From the NCBI GenBank assembly GCA_002783205.1, contig PFEY01000042.1:1-36674 (forward strand): a DNA stretch of 36,674 nt, given 5' to 3'. Position numbers and translations under genes: made by a program. Positions 10,044 through 17,577 of the stretch are shown in pieces. The stretch comes from Rhodobacteraceae bacterium CG17_big_fil_post_rev_8_21_14_2_50_63_15. GTDB lineage: Bacteria > Pseudomonadota > Alphaproteobacteria > Rhodobacterales > Rhodobacteraceae. Under the pieces are notes generated by a model that had not been told where the DNA came from, searched no databases, and saw only the letters and a list, made by a program, of their open reading frames with translations. Within the stretch, counting starts at the first letter, position 1, and each line of letters begins with the position of its first letter.

Positions 10044-11255
10044 ATGCCCCTCGCCCAGACTGTCTATGACGCAGAACCCATTCCTGAAGGCGCTCGCGCC
10101 GAAGTTGACCGGATGCTTCAATCGGGCGACCTGTTTCGCTATTGTGCACCCGAGAATGCACCGGTGACGCTTCTGGAGGGTGAATTCGCGGCCCTCATGG
10201 GGTCGAAATACGCGCTGGCGGTGTCGTCCTGTTCGGCAGCACTGTTTCTTTCCCTCAAGGCACTCGATCTGCCGCGCGATGCGCGCGTTCTGATCCCGGG
10301 CTTTACCTTCGCCGCGGTGCCATCTTCGGTCATTCACGCCGATTGCGTGCCGGTTCTTTGCGAGGTGGGAGAGAACTACCGGATCGATCTGGCCGATTTT
10401 GATGAGCGTCTCGACGACAGTATCGCGGCCGTCATCATCAGCCATATGCGTGGTCACACCTCGGACATGGACCGGATCATGGCGCTGTGCAATGCCAGGG
10501 GCGTGCCGGTGATCGAGGATGCAGCACATTCGCTTGGCACGACGTGGCGCGGCCGAAACATCGGCACGATCGGCCGGATCGGCTGTTTCAGCTTTCAATC
10601 CTACAAGCTGGTCAATGCCGGCGAAGGCGGAATCCTGATCAGCGACGATCCCGATATCATCGCCCGCGCCGTGATCATGTCAGGCGCTTACGAGCACAAC
10701 TGGGCCAAGCATCTGACCGCACCCGATCCGGTTCTGGAGGCGGCCTTCGTTCGGGCACAAAACAGCCTGCCGCTCTACAATCTGCGCCTCAACAATCTCT
10801 CGGCCACCATCATCCGCCCGCAATTGCCAGAAGTCGCCCGGCGCGTCACGCAGGGTCGGGCCAATCACGATCACGTCGCGGCACGTCTCAATGCCTCACC
10901 CTGGATCCATGTGCCAGACAAGTTGCCGCAAGAGCAACGCGCACCGGACTCGATCCAGTTCAATCTGGTGGGCATGACCGATGAGGGGGCCCGTGCCTTT
11001 GCCGATGCGGCCGCGGCGCAGGGCGTGAAGGTGCAGATCTTCGGGATGAGCACAGACAATGCGCGCGCCTTCTGGAACTGGCAGTTTCTGCGCGGGCCCG
11101 CCCCCGACCTTCCGCGCACCCGCTCGATGCTGATGCGGGCCTGTGACACCCGCCTGCCCGCCCGCCTCACGCAACCCGATCTCGACCTGATCGTCGAGGC
11201 GATCCTGACGGCTGCGACAAGCGTGATGGAACACCAGCGCGCCTATGGCACCTGA
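10044..11255 (+). CDS. DegT/DnrJ/EryC1/StrS family PLP-dependent aminotransferase
   Basis: The product has 403 residues from the ATG at 10044, which follows an AGGAAA ribosome binding site; the frame is open further upstream, without a good start. It is a fold type I PLP enzyme: Asp159 in VIEDAAHS holds the pyridine nitrogen, and Lys188 in FSFQSYKLVNAGEGG is the expected Schiff-base lysine. The family mostly aminates keto-sugars for cell-surface polysaccharides, yet no sugar gene is nearby. Its place behind a PuuA/PuuB-type cluster suggests a role with amines or amino acids, but the 134-base gap with its own dyads allows an independent unit. Confidence 0.87.
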   Translation: MPLAQTVYDAEPIPEGARAEVDRMLQSGDLFRYCAPENAPVTLLEGEFAALMGSKYALAVSSCSAALFLSLKALDLPRDARVLIPGFTFAAVPSSVIHADCVPVLCEVGENYRIDLADFDERLDDSIAAVIISHMRGHTSDMDRIMALCNARGVPVIEDAAHSLGTTWRGRNIGTIGRIGCFSFQSYKLVNAGEGGILISDDPDIIARAVIMSGAYEHNWAKHLTAPDPVLEAAFVRAQNSLPLYNLRLNNLSATIIRPQLPEVARRVTQGRANHDHVAARLNASPWIHVPDKLPQEQRAPDSIQFNLVGMTDEGARAFADAAAAQGVKVQIFGMSTDNARAFWNWQFLRGPAPDLPRTRSMLMRACDTRLPARLTQPDLDLIVEAILTAATSVMEHQRAYGT

Positions 11256-11273
11256 TGACATCCTGGAACAGAC

Positions 11274-11315
11274 GGGTTATCCACATGCGATGCGGACAAC
11301 CCTGTTGCTTGTTTG
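11274..11315 (+). terminator. Imperfect hairpin with T-rich tail after the DegT gene
   Basis: GGGTT, TCC and CAT (11274-11286) pair with ATG, GGA and AACCC (11290-11302) around a GCG loop, with two A-C mismatches. The following TGTTGCTTGTTTG is T-rich. It lies 18 bases after the DegT stop and before the convergent yceI stop, so it fits an intrinsic terminator for the plus-strand genes. Confidence 0.6.
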
Positions 11316-11325
11316 ATCCGATGTG

Positions 11326-11901
11326 TTACTCGATTTTGCCAGCTTCGATCGAAATGCGCACCTCGATCTCATCGCTGACGAAGGGCGCAAACTTGTCGAC
11401 TCCGAAATCCGAACGCAGAAGCTGTGTCGTGGCGCTGAACCCGAGCCATGGCACGTTGTTCATCGGATGCGCGTCCGCCTTTTGATTGAGCGTCGCATCG
11501 AGAACCACAGATCTGGTCACGTCCTTGATGGTCAGATCGCCGGTGATTTTGGCGGTGGTCTCCCCCGTAACCTCGATCCCGGTTGATGTGAACGTCACCA
11601 GATCCGCTTCGCTTGCGCCAAAGAAATCCTCGGACATGAAGTGCTCTTCGCGCTTTTCCCATCCCGTGAACATCGACATCAGCGGCATTGAGACGCTGAC
11701 GGAGGACGCCGCAGGATCCTCGGCATCGAACATGATGACGCCTTCAAAGCCGGAAAACATGCCGGTGGTGGTCGAAAAGCCGAGGTGAGTGTAGGAAAAC
11801 ACCACTTGGCTATGACCGGGATCAAGATCATATTTTTCTGGCGAAGCAAGAACACCTGTCGCGCTGAGCGCGAGAATGGCAGCAAGCAGAGTCTGTTTCA
11901 T
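11326..11901 (-). CDS. YceI family periplasmic protein
   Basis: This is a 191-residue protein with a clear Sec signal peptide of about 19 residues (basic start, then a hydrophobic run ending VLA). The mature part starts with the family pattern YDLDPGHSQVVFSYTHLGF and continues with GDLTIKDVTRSV. YceI proteins are lipocalin-like beta-barrels that bind long isoprenoid or other lipophilic ligands in the periplasm. The ligand here is unknown. A CGGAGG ribosome binding site lies eight bases before the start, and a good promoter lies upstream. It converges with the DegT gene. Confidence 0.93.
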   Translation of the reverse strand: MKQTLLAAILALSATGVLASPEKYDLDPGHSQVVFSYTHLGFSTTTGMFSGFEGVIMFDAEDPAASSVSVSMPLMSMFTGWEKREEHFMSEDFFGASEADLVTFTSTGIEVTGETTAKITGDLTIKDVTRSVVLDATLNQKADAHPMNNVPWLGFSATTQLLRSDFGVDKFAPFVSDEIEVRISIEAGKIE

Positions 11902-11938
11902 TTGGAAGACCTCCGGGACATTAAGTCAATCTCTGAGG

Positions 11939-11967
11939 TATATATTTCGTTCCTTCACCGCCAAGAA
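11939..11967 (-). promoter_or_regulatory. Candidate yceI promoter
   Basis: On the minus strand TTCTTG (11962-11967) is followed after 17 bases by TATATA (11939-11944), 37 bases before the yceI start. The -10 element and the spacing are close to the sigma-70 consensus. Confidence 0.5.
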
Positions 11968-12017
11968 CAATCCTGCAGTTTCAAACACGCTCTGTGAGTT
12001 GGCGAACAACTGCCGGG

Positions 12018-12527
12018 TCAGGCCTTCAGCATGAGCACGCGGCGCAGCGCCGCTTCGGTCTGCGTATCGGAGATGTGCAGCGCAAGCAAAAGCTGTCCGT
12101 CGGCGCCGCGTGCCGTCAGGACGCTGTCGTAGAGCGACACGTCGGCGAGCGCATCCATGTCGTGTACATCAATGACCGGACCCTGACCGTTCTTGCCGGC
12201 CCTTGTCACTCGGATCTGACGTGCGACCGGATCGACTTGGATCTCGGAGGTGAGGTTGTCGAGCTCGCGCGACATCAGAAAGACCGTGCCAAGGCAGAGA
12301 AGCGTTACCGCAAACACGAGTTTGATCAAAAACAGAGACACGTCGCCCCCCATCGGAGACACGATCCACAAACCGAGCGAAATCATGACCAAGGCCATGC
12401 CAAGGGAAATCCGCAGCGCACGGGACAAAGCCATCACCGCTGTGCCCGTTGCGGACCCGTCGGTGCCGGAATGTGCTGGCGGTTGTGCCTTTGTTGATGC
12501 AAGCTCGGGATCGGGCAACGCGACCAT
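12018..12527 (-). CDS. Unrecognised membrane protein with two transmembrane segments
   Basis: I do not recognise this 169-residue protein. Residues 1-30 are polar and Ala/Thr/Pro-rich. Two hydrophobic segments follow, about residues 40-57 (LRISLGMALVMISLGLWIV) and 66-84 (LFLIKLVFAVTLLCLGTVF). The rest (about 85-169) is a soluble domain with regularly alternating beta-type residues, including EIQVDPVARQIRVTR, which suggests a small beta-rich domain that may face the cytoplasm or periplasm. It lies on the same strand as yceI, 116 bases upstream, and is divergent from rpsF. Coding is supported by the long open frame and reading-frame composition only. Confidence 0.7.
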   Translation of the reverse strand: MVALPDPELASTKAQPPAHSGTDGSATGTAVMALSRALRISLGMALVMISLGLWIVSPMGGDVSLFLIKLVFAVTLLCLGTVFLMSRELDNLTSEIQVDPVARQIRVTRAGKNGQGPVIDVHDMDALADVSLYDSVLTARGADGQLLLALHISDTQTEAALRRVLMLKA

Positions 12528-12624
12528 GTTTTCTCCTTTTCCGCTCCCACATGCAGAGAAAACACCTTGAAAACGTCTGAAGTAGGGCAGGTCAGCGGCA
12601 ATCTGCGGACTGCACCAAACGGCC

Positions 12625-12653
12625 TTGCAGAGTGCGGGATGACACGGTATACG
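12625..12653 (+). promoter_or_regulatory. Candidate promoter of rpsF-rpsR-rplI
   Basis: TTGCAG (12625-12630), a 17-base spacer and TATACG (12648-12653) fit a sigma-70 promoter about 108 bases before the rpsF start. The resulting leader of about 100 bases is long enough for autoregulation by the S6:S18 pair, as known in other bacteria. I could not confirm the S6:S18-binding RNA fold by eye. Confidence 0.5.
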
Positions 12654-12760
12654 CCGGGCATCTTTCGCAACAGATATGCACCGCGCAGTCTCTCGTGGAT
12701 GGGCCGCGAAAGGTCATTTGCCCCTCCTATGAAATGCGCCTTGATAGAAATGGAGCTGAC

Positions 12761-13168
12761 ATGCCACTTTATGAGCATGTGATGATCGCGCGTCAGGATT
12801 TGTCCAGCGCGCAAGCCGAAGGCCTGATCGAACATTTTGGCACTGTGCTGGCCGATAATGGCGGCAAACTCGTCGAAAGCGAGTATTGGGGTGTCAAGAC
12901 GATGGCCTACAAGATCAACAAGAATCGCAAAGGCCACTATGCCTTTCTCAAGACGGACGCCCCCGCCGCTGCCGTGCAGGAAATGGAGCGCCTCATGCGC
13001 CTGCATGACGACGTGATGCGTATCCTGACCATCAAGGTTGATGCGCATGAAGACGGCCCGTCGGTCCAGATGCAGAAACGTGAGGAGCGTGGCGACCGCC
13101 CGGATCGTGGCGACCGCCCGGATCGTGGCGACCGCCCGGATCGTGGCGAACGCCGCGAACGCTACTGA
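12761..13168 (+). CDS. rpsF: 30S ribosomal protein S6
   Basis: This 135-residue S6 starts MPLYEHVMIARQDLS and contains the conserved GVKTMAYKINKNRKGHY segment. S6 binds S18 and 16S rRNA in the central domain (platform) of the small subunit. The ATG at 12761 follows a GGAG site; upstream in-frame ATGs would add unrelated sequence. It is longer than most S6 proteins because of an arginine- and aspartate-rich tail made of three perfect repeats of Gly-Asp-Arg-Pro-Asp-Arg. In E. coli the S6 tail receives added glutamates; here the tail is different and basic/acidic mixed. It is the first gene of rpsF-rpsR-rplI. Confidence 0.97.
   Translation: MPLYEHVMIARQDLSSAQAEGLIEHFGTVLADNGGKLVESEYWGVKTMAYKINKNRKGHYAFLKTDAPAAAVQEMERLMRLHDDVMRILTIKVDAHEDGPSVQMQKREERGDRPDRGDRPDRGDRPDRGERRERY
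13091..13144 (+). repeat. Three perfect 18-bp tandem repeats in the rpsF tail
   Basis: The unit GGCGACCGCCCGGATCGT occurs three times without a mismatch (13091-13108, 13109-13126, 13127-13144) and encodes GDRPDR. A degenerate fourth unit (GERRER) ends the gene. The identity at DNA level suggests recent expansion by slippage. Confidence 0.95.
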
Positions 13169-13196
13169 ACCATTTCTGCCAAGAGGATCCTGAACC

Positions 13197-13424
13197 ATGG
13201 CTACCAAACCGTTTTTCCGTCGTCGCAAGGTCTGTCCCTTTTCGGGCGATGACGCACCTAAGATCGACTACAAGGACACGCGCCTGTTGCAACGATACAT
13301 TTCCGAACGCGGCAAGATCGTTCCGTCGCGCATCACCGCTGTCTCGGCCAAGAAGCAACGTGAGCTTGCCCGCGCGATCAAGCGCGCACGCTTCCTCGCT
13401 CTTCTGCCCTATGCCGTTAAGTAA
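13197..13424 (+). CDS. rpsR: 30S ribosomal protein S18
   Basis: This 75-residue protein has the S18 core: an RRKVCPF start, [19 protein letters not shown], and the basic helix [21 protein letters not shown]. It is the partner of S6 on the small-subunit platform. It lies 28 bases after rpsF and 11 bases before rplI on the same strand. The ribosome binding site AGAGGA precedes the ATG. Confidence 0.98.
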   Translation: MATKPFFRRRKVCPFSGDDAPKIDYKDTRLLQRYISERGKIVPSRITAVSAKKQRELARAIKRARFLALLPYAVK

Positions 13425-13435
13425 GGAGAAAAAAG

Positions 13436-14053
13436 ATGCAAGTTATCCTGCTTGAACGTGTGGCCAAGCTCGGCCAGATGGGTGAAGTCGTTGATGTAAA
13501 GGCCGGCTTTGCCCGCAACTATCTCTTGCCGCAAGGCAAGGCGCTCTCCGCCTCGGCAAAGAACATTGCAGATTTCGAAGCCCGCAAGGTCCAGCTTGAA
13601 ACGCACAATCTGGAGACCCGCAAAGAAGCCGAGACGATGTCCGAAAAGCTGAACGGTCAGCAATTCGTCGTTATCCGTCAGGCCTCGGATGGTGGCGCCC
13701 TTTATGGATCTGTAAGCACCCGTGACGCGGCGGAAGCGGCCACCGCGAACGGCTTTGGGGTCGATCGCAAGCAGGTCGCACTGATCCGTCCGATCAAGGA
13801 ACTCGGCCTGCATGAAGTGATTGTCACCCTGCACCCCGAGGTCGAGGCCCGAATCCACCTCAACGTGGCCCGTTCCCCTGAAGAAGCGGAACTGCAAGCC
13901 TCCGGCAAGAGCATTCAGGATGCCGCAGCAGAGGCTGATCAGGCCGCCGATTTCGAGATTGCAGAATTGTTCGACGACATCGGCTCGGCTGCATCTGACG
14001 AGGACTATCGCGAGGACAAGGCTAGTTCCTCGAATGATGACTATCAGAACTGA
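13436..14053 (+). CDS. rplI: 50S ribosomal protein L9
   Basis: This is a 205-residue L9. The N-terminal domain has the conserved [16 protein letters not shown] and the loop [15 protein letters not shown] that binds 23S rRNA. A long helix and the C-terminal domain follow. The C-terminus carries about 40 extra acidic residues (many Asp, Glu and Ser) compared with the 149-residue E. coli protein; extended acidic tails are, from memory, usual in alphaproteobacteria. AAGGAG lies just before the ATG. It is the last gene of the ribosomal operon and is followed by a strong terminator. Confidence 0.98.
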   Translation: MQVILLERVAKLGQMGEVVDVKAGFARNYLLPQGKALSASAKNIADFEARKVQLETHNLETRKEAETMSEKLNGQQFVVIRQASDGGALYGSVSTRDAAEAATANGFGVDRKQVALIRPIKELGLHEVIVTLHPEVEARIHLNVARSPEEAELQASGKSIQDAAAEADQAADFEIAELFDDIGSAASDEDYREDKASSSNDDYQN

Positions 14054-14076
14054 TCGGGTTTACTGTTTCCAAATTC

Positions 14077-14111
14077 AACGCCGCGCATTCGAATGCGCGG
14101 CGTTTTCGTTT
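14077..14111 (+). terminator. Intrinsic terminator after rplI
   Basis: A perfect 14-bp stem, AACGCCGCGCATTC (14077-14090) with GAATGCGCGGCGTT (14091-14104), is followed by TTCGTTT. It lies 23 bases after the rplI stop and ends the ribosomal operon before luxR. Confidence 0.9.
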
Positions 14112-14164
14112 CGGATATTCTCGACAAGCCGCACTTATAGGTGTTAGCGTCCATTTGCATGACG

Positions 14165-14184
14165 TTGTAAAGTTATGGTTACAA
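14165..14184. promoter_or_regulatory. 20-bp dyad over the upstream luxR start
   Basis: TTGTAA (14165-14170) and TTACAA (14179-14184) form a perfect inverted repeat with an 8-base centre that contains the ATG at 14175. The size is that of a lux-box-like operator, but the sequence is not a textbook lux box. If it is bound by a regulator, the longer luxR start would be blocked, or the real start may be the ATG at 14226. Confidence 0.35.
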
Positions 14185-14957
14185 ATGGTCTGACCCTTCT
14201 CTCTTTGGATTGGCGCACGCTTCGGATGAACAAGCTACCGGGTGCCTATTTGGACCATGACCTGTTCGATCTCGGGGCGCTGCCGAGGGCGTCTAACGAC
14301 TATTTGGGCTTTCTTTTCAGCGTGCGTGAAAAGTTCGGACTTGATGATGTCGCCTATGCCGGGATGAACCCGATCAACGGCAGTATCTTTGGACATGTAA
14401 CCTATGGTGACGCCTGGAAGACGCACTATGTCCAGATGGGTTTACATCGCATCGACCCGACCTTGCTAAAAGCGCGACGTAGCATCGCGCCGGTGGATTG
14501 GTCGCGTCTTGAACGCGATGACGACTTTCGCAAGGTGTTCAATGATGCAAGCGATTTTGGGATCAGCGATCAAGGCCTTACAATTCCGGTCCGTGGACCT
14601 TTTGGCGACGTTGGCGGGCTCAGCGTGACCAGCAGCCTGTCACGCCCCGAGTGGAACAAGCTCAAGGCCAATGTGATCGTCGGATTACAATCGGTGGCGG
14701 TGCACATGCACGACATGGTTATCCGTTCCGACAGCCTGTCAAACCTGCTCAAGACCCCCAACCTCTCGCAGCGCGAAGTCGAGGTGTTGCAGTGGATCTC
14801 GGCTGGCAAGGCGCAACAGGATATCGCGGATATTCTCACGATCTCCTACCGGACGGTCGAGGTCCACCTGCGGTCCGCACGTCACAAGCTCTATGCGCTG
14901 ACAACGGCCCAGGCGGTCGGCCGAGCCATTGCGATGGGCCTCATCTATCCCGGTTGA
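14175..14957 (+). CDS. luxR: LuxR-family quorum-sensing regulator
   Basis: This 260-residue protein has an N-terminal autoinducer-binding domain and a C-terminal LuxR-type helix-turn-helix. The ligand pocket residues known from TraR/LuxR occur in the right spacing: Trp and Tyr in AWKTHY, Asp-Pro in HRIDP, Trp in PVDW and Gly in FGISDQG. The DNA-binding part contains LSQREVEVLQWISAGKAQQDIA and YRTVEVHLRSARHKL. It should bind an acyl-homoserine lactone and control nearby luxI and other targets. Two starts are possible, 14175 and 14226; neither has a strong ribosome binding site. It lies directly upstream of luxI on the same strand. The symbol is used generically. Confidence 0.92.
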   Translation: MVTNGLTLLSLDWRTLRMNKLPGAYLDHDLFDLGALPRASNDYLGFLFSVREKFGLDDVAYAGMNPINGSIFGHVTYGDAWKTHYVQMGLHRIDPTLLKARRSIAPVDWSRLERDDDFRKVFNDASDFGISDQGLTIPVRGPFGDVGGLSVTSSLSRPEWNKLKANVIVGLQSVAVHMHDMVIRSDSLSNLLKTPNLSQREVEVLQWISAGKAQQDIADILTISYRTVEVHLRSARHKLYALTTAQAVGRAIAMGLIYPG

Positions 14958-15004
14958 AGGCGGTCTCTTGCCACCATCATCACGATTTCTTCATCTACGG
15001 GTTT

Positions 15005-15075
15005 TCCCCAATAGCGCGCCGAACTGATTTCAATACCCTCGTCCCCACGATCCATCACTCAAAACGGAATGGGGA
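15005..15075 (+). promoter_or_regulatory. luxI leader with two copies of an anti-ribosome-binding-site hexamer
   Basis: The luxI ribosome binding site lies in TGGGGA (15070-15075), six bases before the ATG. The complementary hexamer TCCCCA occurs twice upstream, at 15005-15010 and 15042-15047. Either copy could pair with and hide the site. This is visible complementarity only; it could be chance. Confidence 0.3.
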
Positions 15076-15081
15076 AGTCCG

Positions 15082-15894
15082 ATGATCATAGTTATCGACG
15101 CGCTGAATAAGCACAAATATCCGAAACTCCTCGACGAGATGTTCAAGTTGCGGGCAAGGGTCTTTGGCGACCGACTCGGGTGGGAGGTCAATATTGTGGA
15201 CGGTCGCGAGCGGGACCAATTCGATGATCTTGATCCCGCCTATGTGATCGGCCTTGATGATCTTGGCAATGTCGTCGCCTGCGTTCGCGCTCTACAAACC
15301 ACGGGACCGCACATGCTGTCCGACGTTTTCTCGGCGATCCTGGATGGCGAACCTCCAATCCGCAGTGCGACGATCTGGGAGTCGACCCGTTTTTGCGTTG
15401 ATACCAAGCGGCTGGCACGGGGCCAGGGGCGAAATACAGTGTCCTACGCTACTTGTGAGCTGATGCTTGGGTCGCTTGAATATGCGCAGGCCTCGGGGAT
15501 CACGGACATCATCACGGTTATCGATCCGATGATGGACCGTGTGCTCAAGCGGTCCAACAATGCCCCCTATGATTATGTCGGCAAGGTTGCCGATATGGGC
15601 AAGGTGCCAGCCTTGGCGGCGCTCCTCGATTGCACCGATGAACGGATCACCCGGCTGCGCAACTTCGCAGGCATTTACCACGACGTATTCATTGCCGAAG
15701 ACGAAATCGCCGCCGCAGAAAGCTATGAAAGTTTTGGCACTGTCAATGGTGCCGCGCGCGTCTCTGCTGATCTCGAAAAATACTGCGACGATCAGATCAG
15801 CGAATCGGCGACCGAAAAGGAAAAACATGCCGCGCTGCGCCTTAAGGCAGCACTCGCGGACAGGATTCGTTCACGTTCTGACATGCGCGCCTGA
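15082..15894 (+). CDS. luxI: Acyl-homoserine-lactone synthase (LuxI family)
   Basis: This 270-residue enzyme makes N-acyl-homoserine lactone from S-adenosylmethionine and an acyl-carrier-protein or CoA thioester. The invariant LuxI residues fall at their normal places: Arg24, Phe28, Trp34, Asp45, Asp48, Arg69, Glu100 and Arg103 (the last two in WESTRF). The chain is about 50-60 residues longer than typical LuxI proteins. The extra C-terminal part, after about residue 210, is charged and probably helical. The acyl chain made cannot be read from sequence. luxR lies 124 bases upstream; tig converges from the other side. Confidence 0.95.
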   Translation: MIIVIDALNKHKYPKLLDEMFKLRARVFGDRLGWEVNIVDGRERDQFDDLDPAYVIGLDDLGNVVACVRALQTTGPHMLSDVFSAILDGEPPIRSATIWESTRFCVDTKRLARGQGRNTVSYATCELMLGSLEYAQASGITDIITVIDPMMDRVLKRSNNAPYDYVGKVADMGKVPALAALLDCTDERITRLRNFAGIYHDVFIAEDEIAAAESYESFGTVNGAARVSADLEKYCDDQISESATEKEKHAALRLKAALADRIRSRSDMRA

Positions 15895-15960
15895 CCCCCA
15901 AGAGGGCACTTGTGTATCGCGATCATTTGGCACTGGTTGATTGCACAGAATGCATGAACG

Positions 15961-15995
15961 AAAAGGGCCGCTCTATTCTCCCCGGAGCGGCCCTT
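15961..15995 (-). terminator. Terminator of tig (hairpin also usable for luxI)
   Basis: An 11-bp perfect stem, AAGGGCCGCTC (15963-15973) with GAGCGGCCCTT (15985-15995), has an 11-base loop. On the minus strand it is followed by TTTTCG, so it serves tig best. On the plus strand it has no T tract, but it is the only strong hairpin after luxI. Confidence 0.8.
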
Positions 15996-16020
15996 CACAC
16001 GTCTGACGGCAATCCCGGCA

Positions 16021-17352
16021 TCAGGCTTCGTTCATTGCCTCGATTGCCTTTTCGAGATCTTCCTTGGAAACGTCGCTATTGCTGACACTTGCCAGCTCGA
16101 CGACATAGTCAATCACCTTATCCTCGAAGATCGGCGCGCGCAGTTGCTGACGCATCTGCGGGTTCTTCTGTACGAATTCGAAAAACTCGCGCTCATGGCC
16201 CGGATACTGCCGCGCCTGCGTCATGACCGCCTGCGTCATTTCCGCATCCGTTACCTCGACCTTGGCCTTCTGACCCAAATCCGCCAGAAGCAATCCCAGC
16301 CGCACCCGGCGTTCGGCAAGTCTGGTGTGCTCTTCGCTCACCTCAATTTCGGGATGATCATGGCCATGAACTTCCGCATTCTCTTCATGCCAGAGCTGAT
16401 GCGCGATTTGCCTTGCCTCGGTTTCGACCATGGTCGGGGGCAGTTCGAAGCTGACCATTTCATCGAGACGATCCAGCACGTTCCGCTTGAGGATCGCACG
16501 CGCCGCGCTGGCATATTCCTGCTCCAGACGCTCGGCAATCTGGGTCTTGAGCGCGGCCAGATCCTCGGCACCGAATTTCTGAGCCAGAGCATCGGAGATT
16601 TCGGCGGCAACGGGCTGGCGAACCGCCTTGACGGTGCAGTCGAATACCGCCTCCTTGCCGGCAAGATGTGCGGCCTGATATTCTGCGGGGAAGGTCACGC
16701 TCACGGCCTTTTCCTCGCCCGCCTTGACACCCACCAATTGTGCCTCGAATCCGGGGATAAAGCTGTTGGAGCCCAGGACCAGCGGATAGTCCTCGGCACT
16801 ACCGCCTTCGAATGGCTCGCCAGCGACCTTGCCCACGAAATCGATCACGACCTGATCGCCATCCTTGGCCTTTGACCCGGCCTTGCGGTCTTTGAAGTCC
16901 TGCGCGCTCTCGGCAAGGTTCTTGAGCGCCTCATCCACCGCCGCGCCGTCGGCCTTGGCGACAAGACGTTCGAGTGTCAGAGTTTTCAGATCGACATCGG
17001 GCACCTCGGGCAGCGCCTCGTAGCTCATCTCGATCTCGACGTCGTCACCTTCCTTCCAGTCCTTGTTCGCCATCTTGACAGCAGGCTCAAAGGCTGGTCG
17101 CTCGCCCTTTTCCTCAAAGTGTCGGGACATGGCGCCATCGACGGCCTCTTGCATCGCTTCGCCGAGCACCCGCTGGCCAAATTGCTTTTTCAAAAGAGGC
17201 AGCGGCACTTTTCCCTTGCGAAAGCCCTTGATCTCGATGTCGGGCTGGGCCTCCTTCAGCTTTTCATTCACCTTGGCGTCCAGATCCGTTGCCGACAAGA
17301 TCATCTTGTAGCCGCGCTTCAAGCCTTCGTTCAGGGTCTCTGTGACCTGCAT
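16021..17352 (-). CDS. tig: Trigger factor, ribosome-associated chaperone and prolyl isomerase
   Basis: This 443-residue protein meets nascent chains at the ribosome exit tunnel. The ribosome-docking signature GFRKGKVP lies near residue 45. The FKBP-type prolyl isomerase domain (about 150-240) contains [15 protein letters not shown] and [11 protein letters not shown]. The long helical C-terminal domain forms the chaperone cradle. The start [10 protein letters not shown] fits the family and has GAGGA eight bases upstream; the frame is open further through the tRNA gene, which is not coding. It lies downstream of tRNA-Leu on the same strand and converges with luxI. Confidence 0.97.
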   Translation of the reverse strand: MQVTETLNEGLKRGYKMILSATDLDAKVNEKLKEAQPDIEIKGFRKGKVPLPLLKKQFGQRVLGEAMQEAVDGAMSRHFEEKGERPAFEPAVKMANKDWKEGDDVEIEMSYEALPEVPDVDLKTLTLERLVAKADGAAVDEALKNLAESAQDFKDRKAGSKAKDGDQVVIDFVGKVAGEPFEGGSAEDYPLVLGSNSFIPGFEAQLVGVKAGEEKAVSVTFPAEYQAAHLAGKEAVFDCTVKAVRQPVAAEISDALAQKFGAEDLAALKTQIAERLEQEYASAARAILKRNVLDRLDEMVSFELPPTMVETEARQIAHQLWHEENAEVHGHDHPEIEVSEEHTRLAERRVRLGLLLADLGQKAKVEVTDAEMTQAVMTQARQYPGHEREFFEFVQKNPQMRQQLRAPIFEDKVIDYVVELASVSNSDVSKEDLEKAIEAMNEA

Positions 17353-17492
17353 GTTCGTCCTCATCCAGTGCATTCGGGCCGCGGAGGCGTCCGCAGCGGT
17401 CAAAATCACGGATCTTCTAGGGGGGCCGGTGCCCGTGCGCAAGGGCAAAGCGCCAGTTTTCGGGCGTCTGCCCGTCTTGTACGAGACTGGAT

Positions 17493-17577
17493 TGGTGCGG
17501 GTGAAGGGACTTGAACCCCCACGCCTTGCGGCGCCAGAACCTAAATCTGGTGCGTCTACCAATTTCGCCACACCCGC
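17493..17577 (-). tRNA. tRNA-Leu, anticodon UAG
   Basis: Read on the minus strand, the molecule has acceptor GCGGGTG pairing with CACCCGC, then discriminator A and an encoded CCA (17493-17495). The anticodon stem CCAGA/TCTGG encloses the loop TTTAGGT, giving anticodon TAG. A long variable arm (class II) with GCGCCGCAAGGCGT and a T-arm with GGTTCAAGTCC follow, as expected for leucine tRNA. It lies 140 bases upstream of tig on the same strand. Confidence 0.96.

Noticed and set aside
12321-12330. A third TTTGATCAAA
   Set aside because: It lies inside the coding region of the membrane protein at 12018-12527, far from a start codon, so it is probably chance.
12567-12782. Small plus-strand frame upstream of and overlapping rpsF
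   Set aside because: It covers the promoter and leader of rpsF, has no ribosome binding site and overlaps the rpsF start in another frame.
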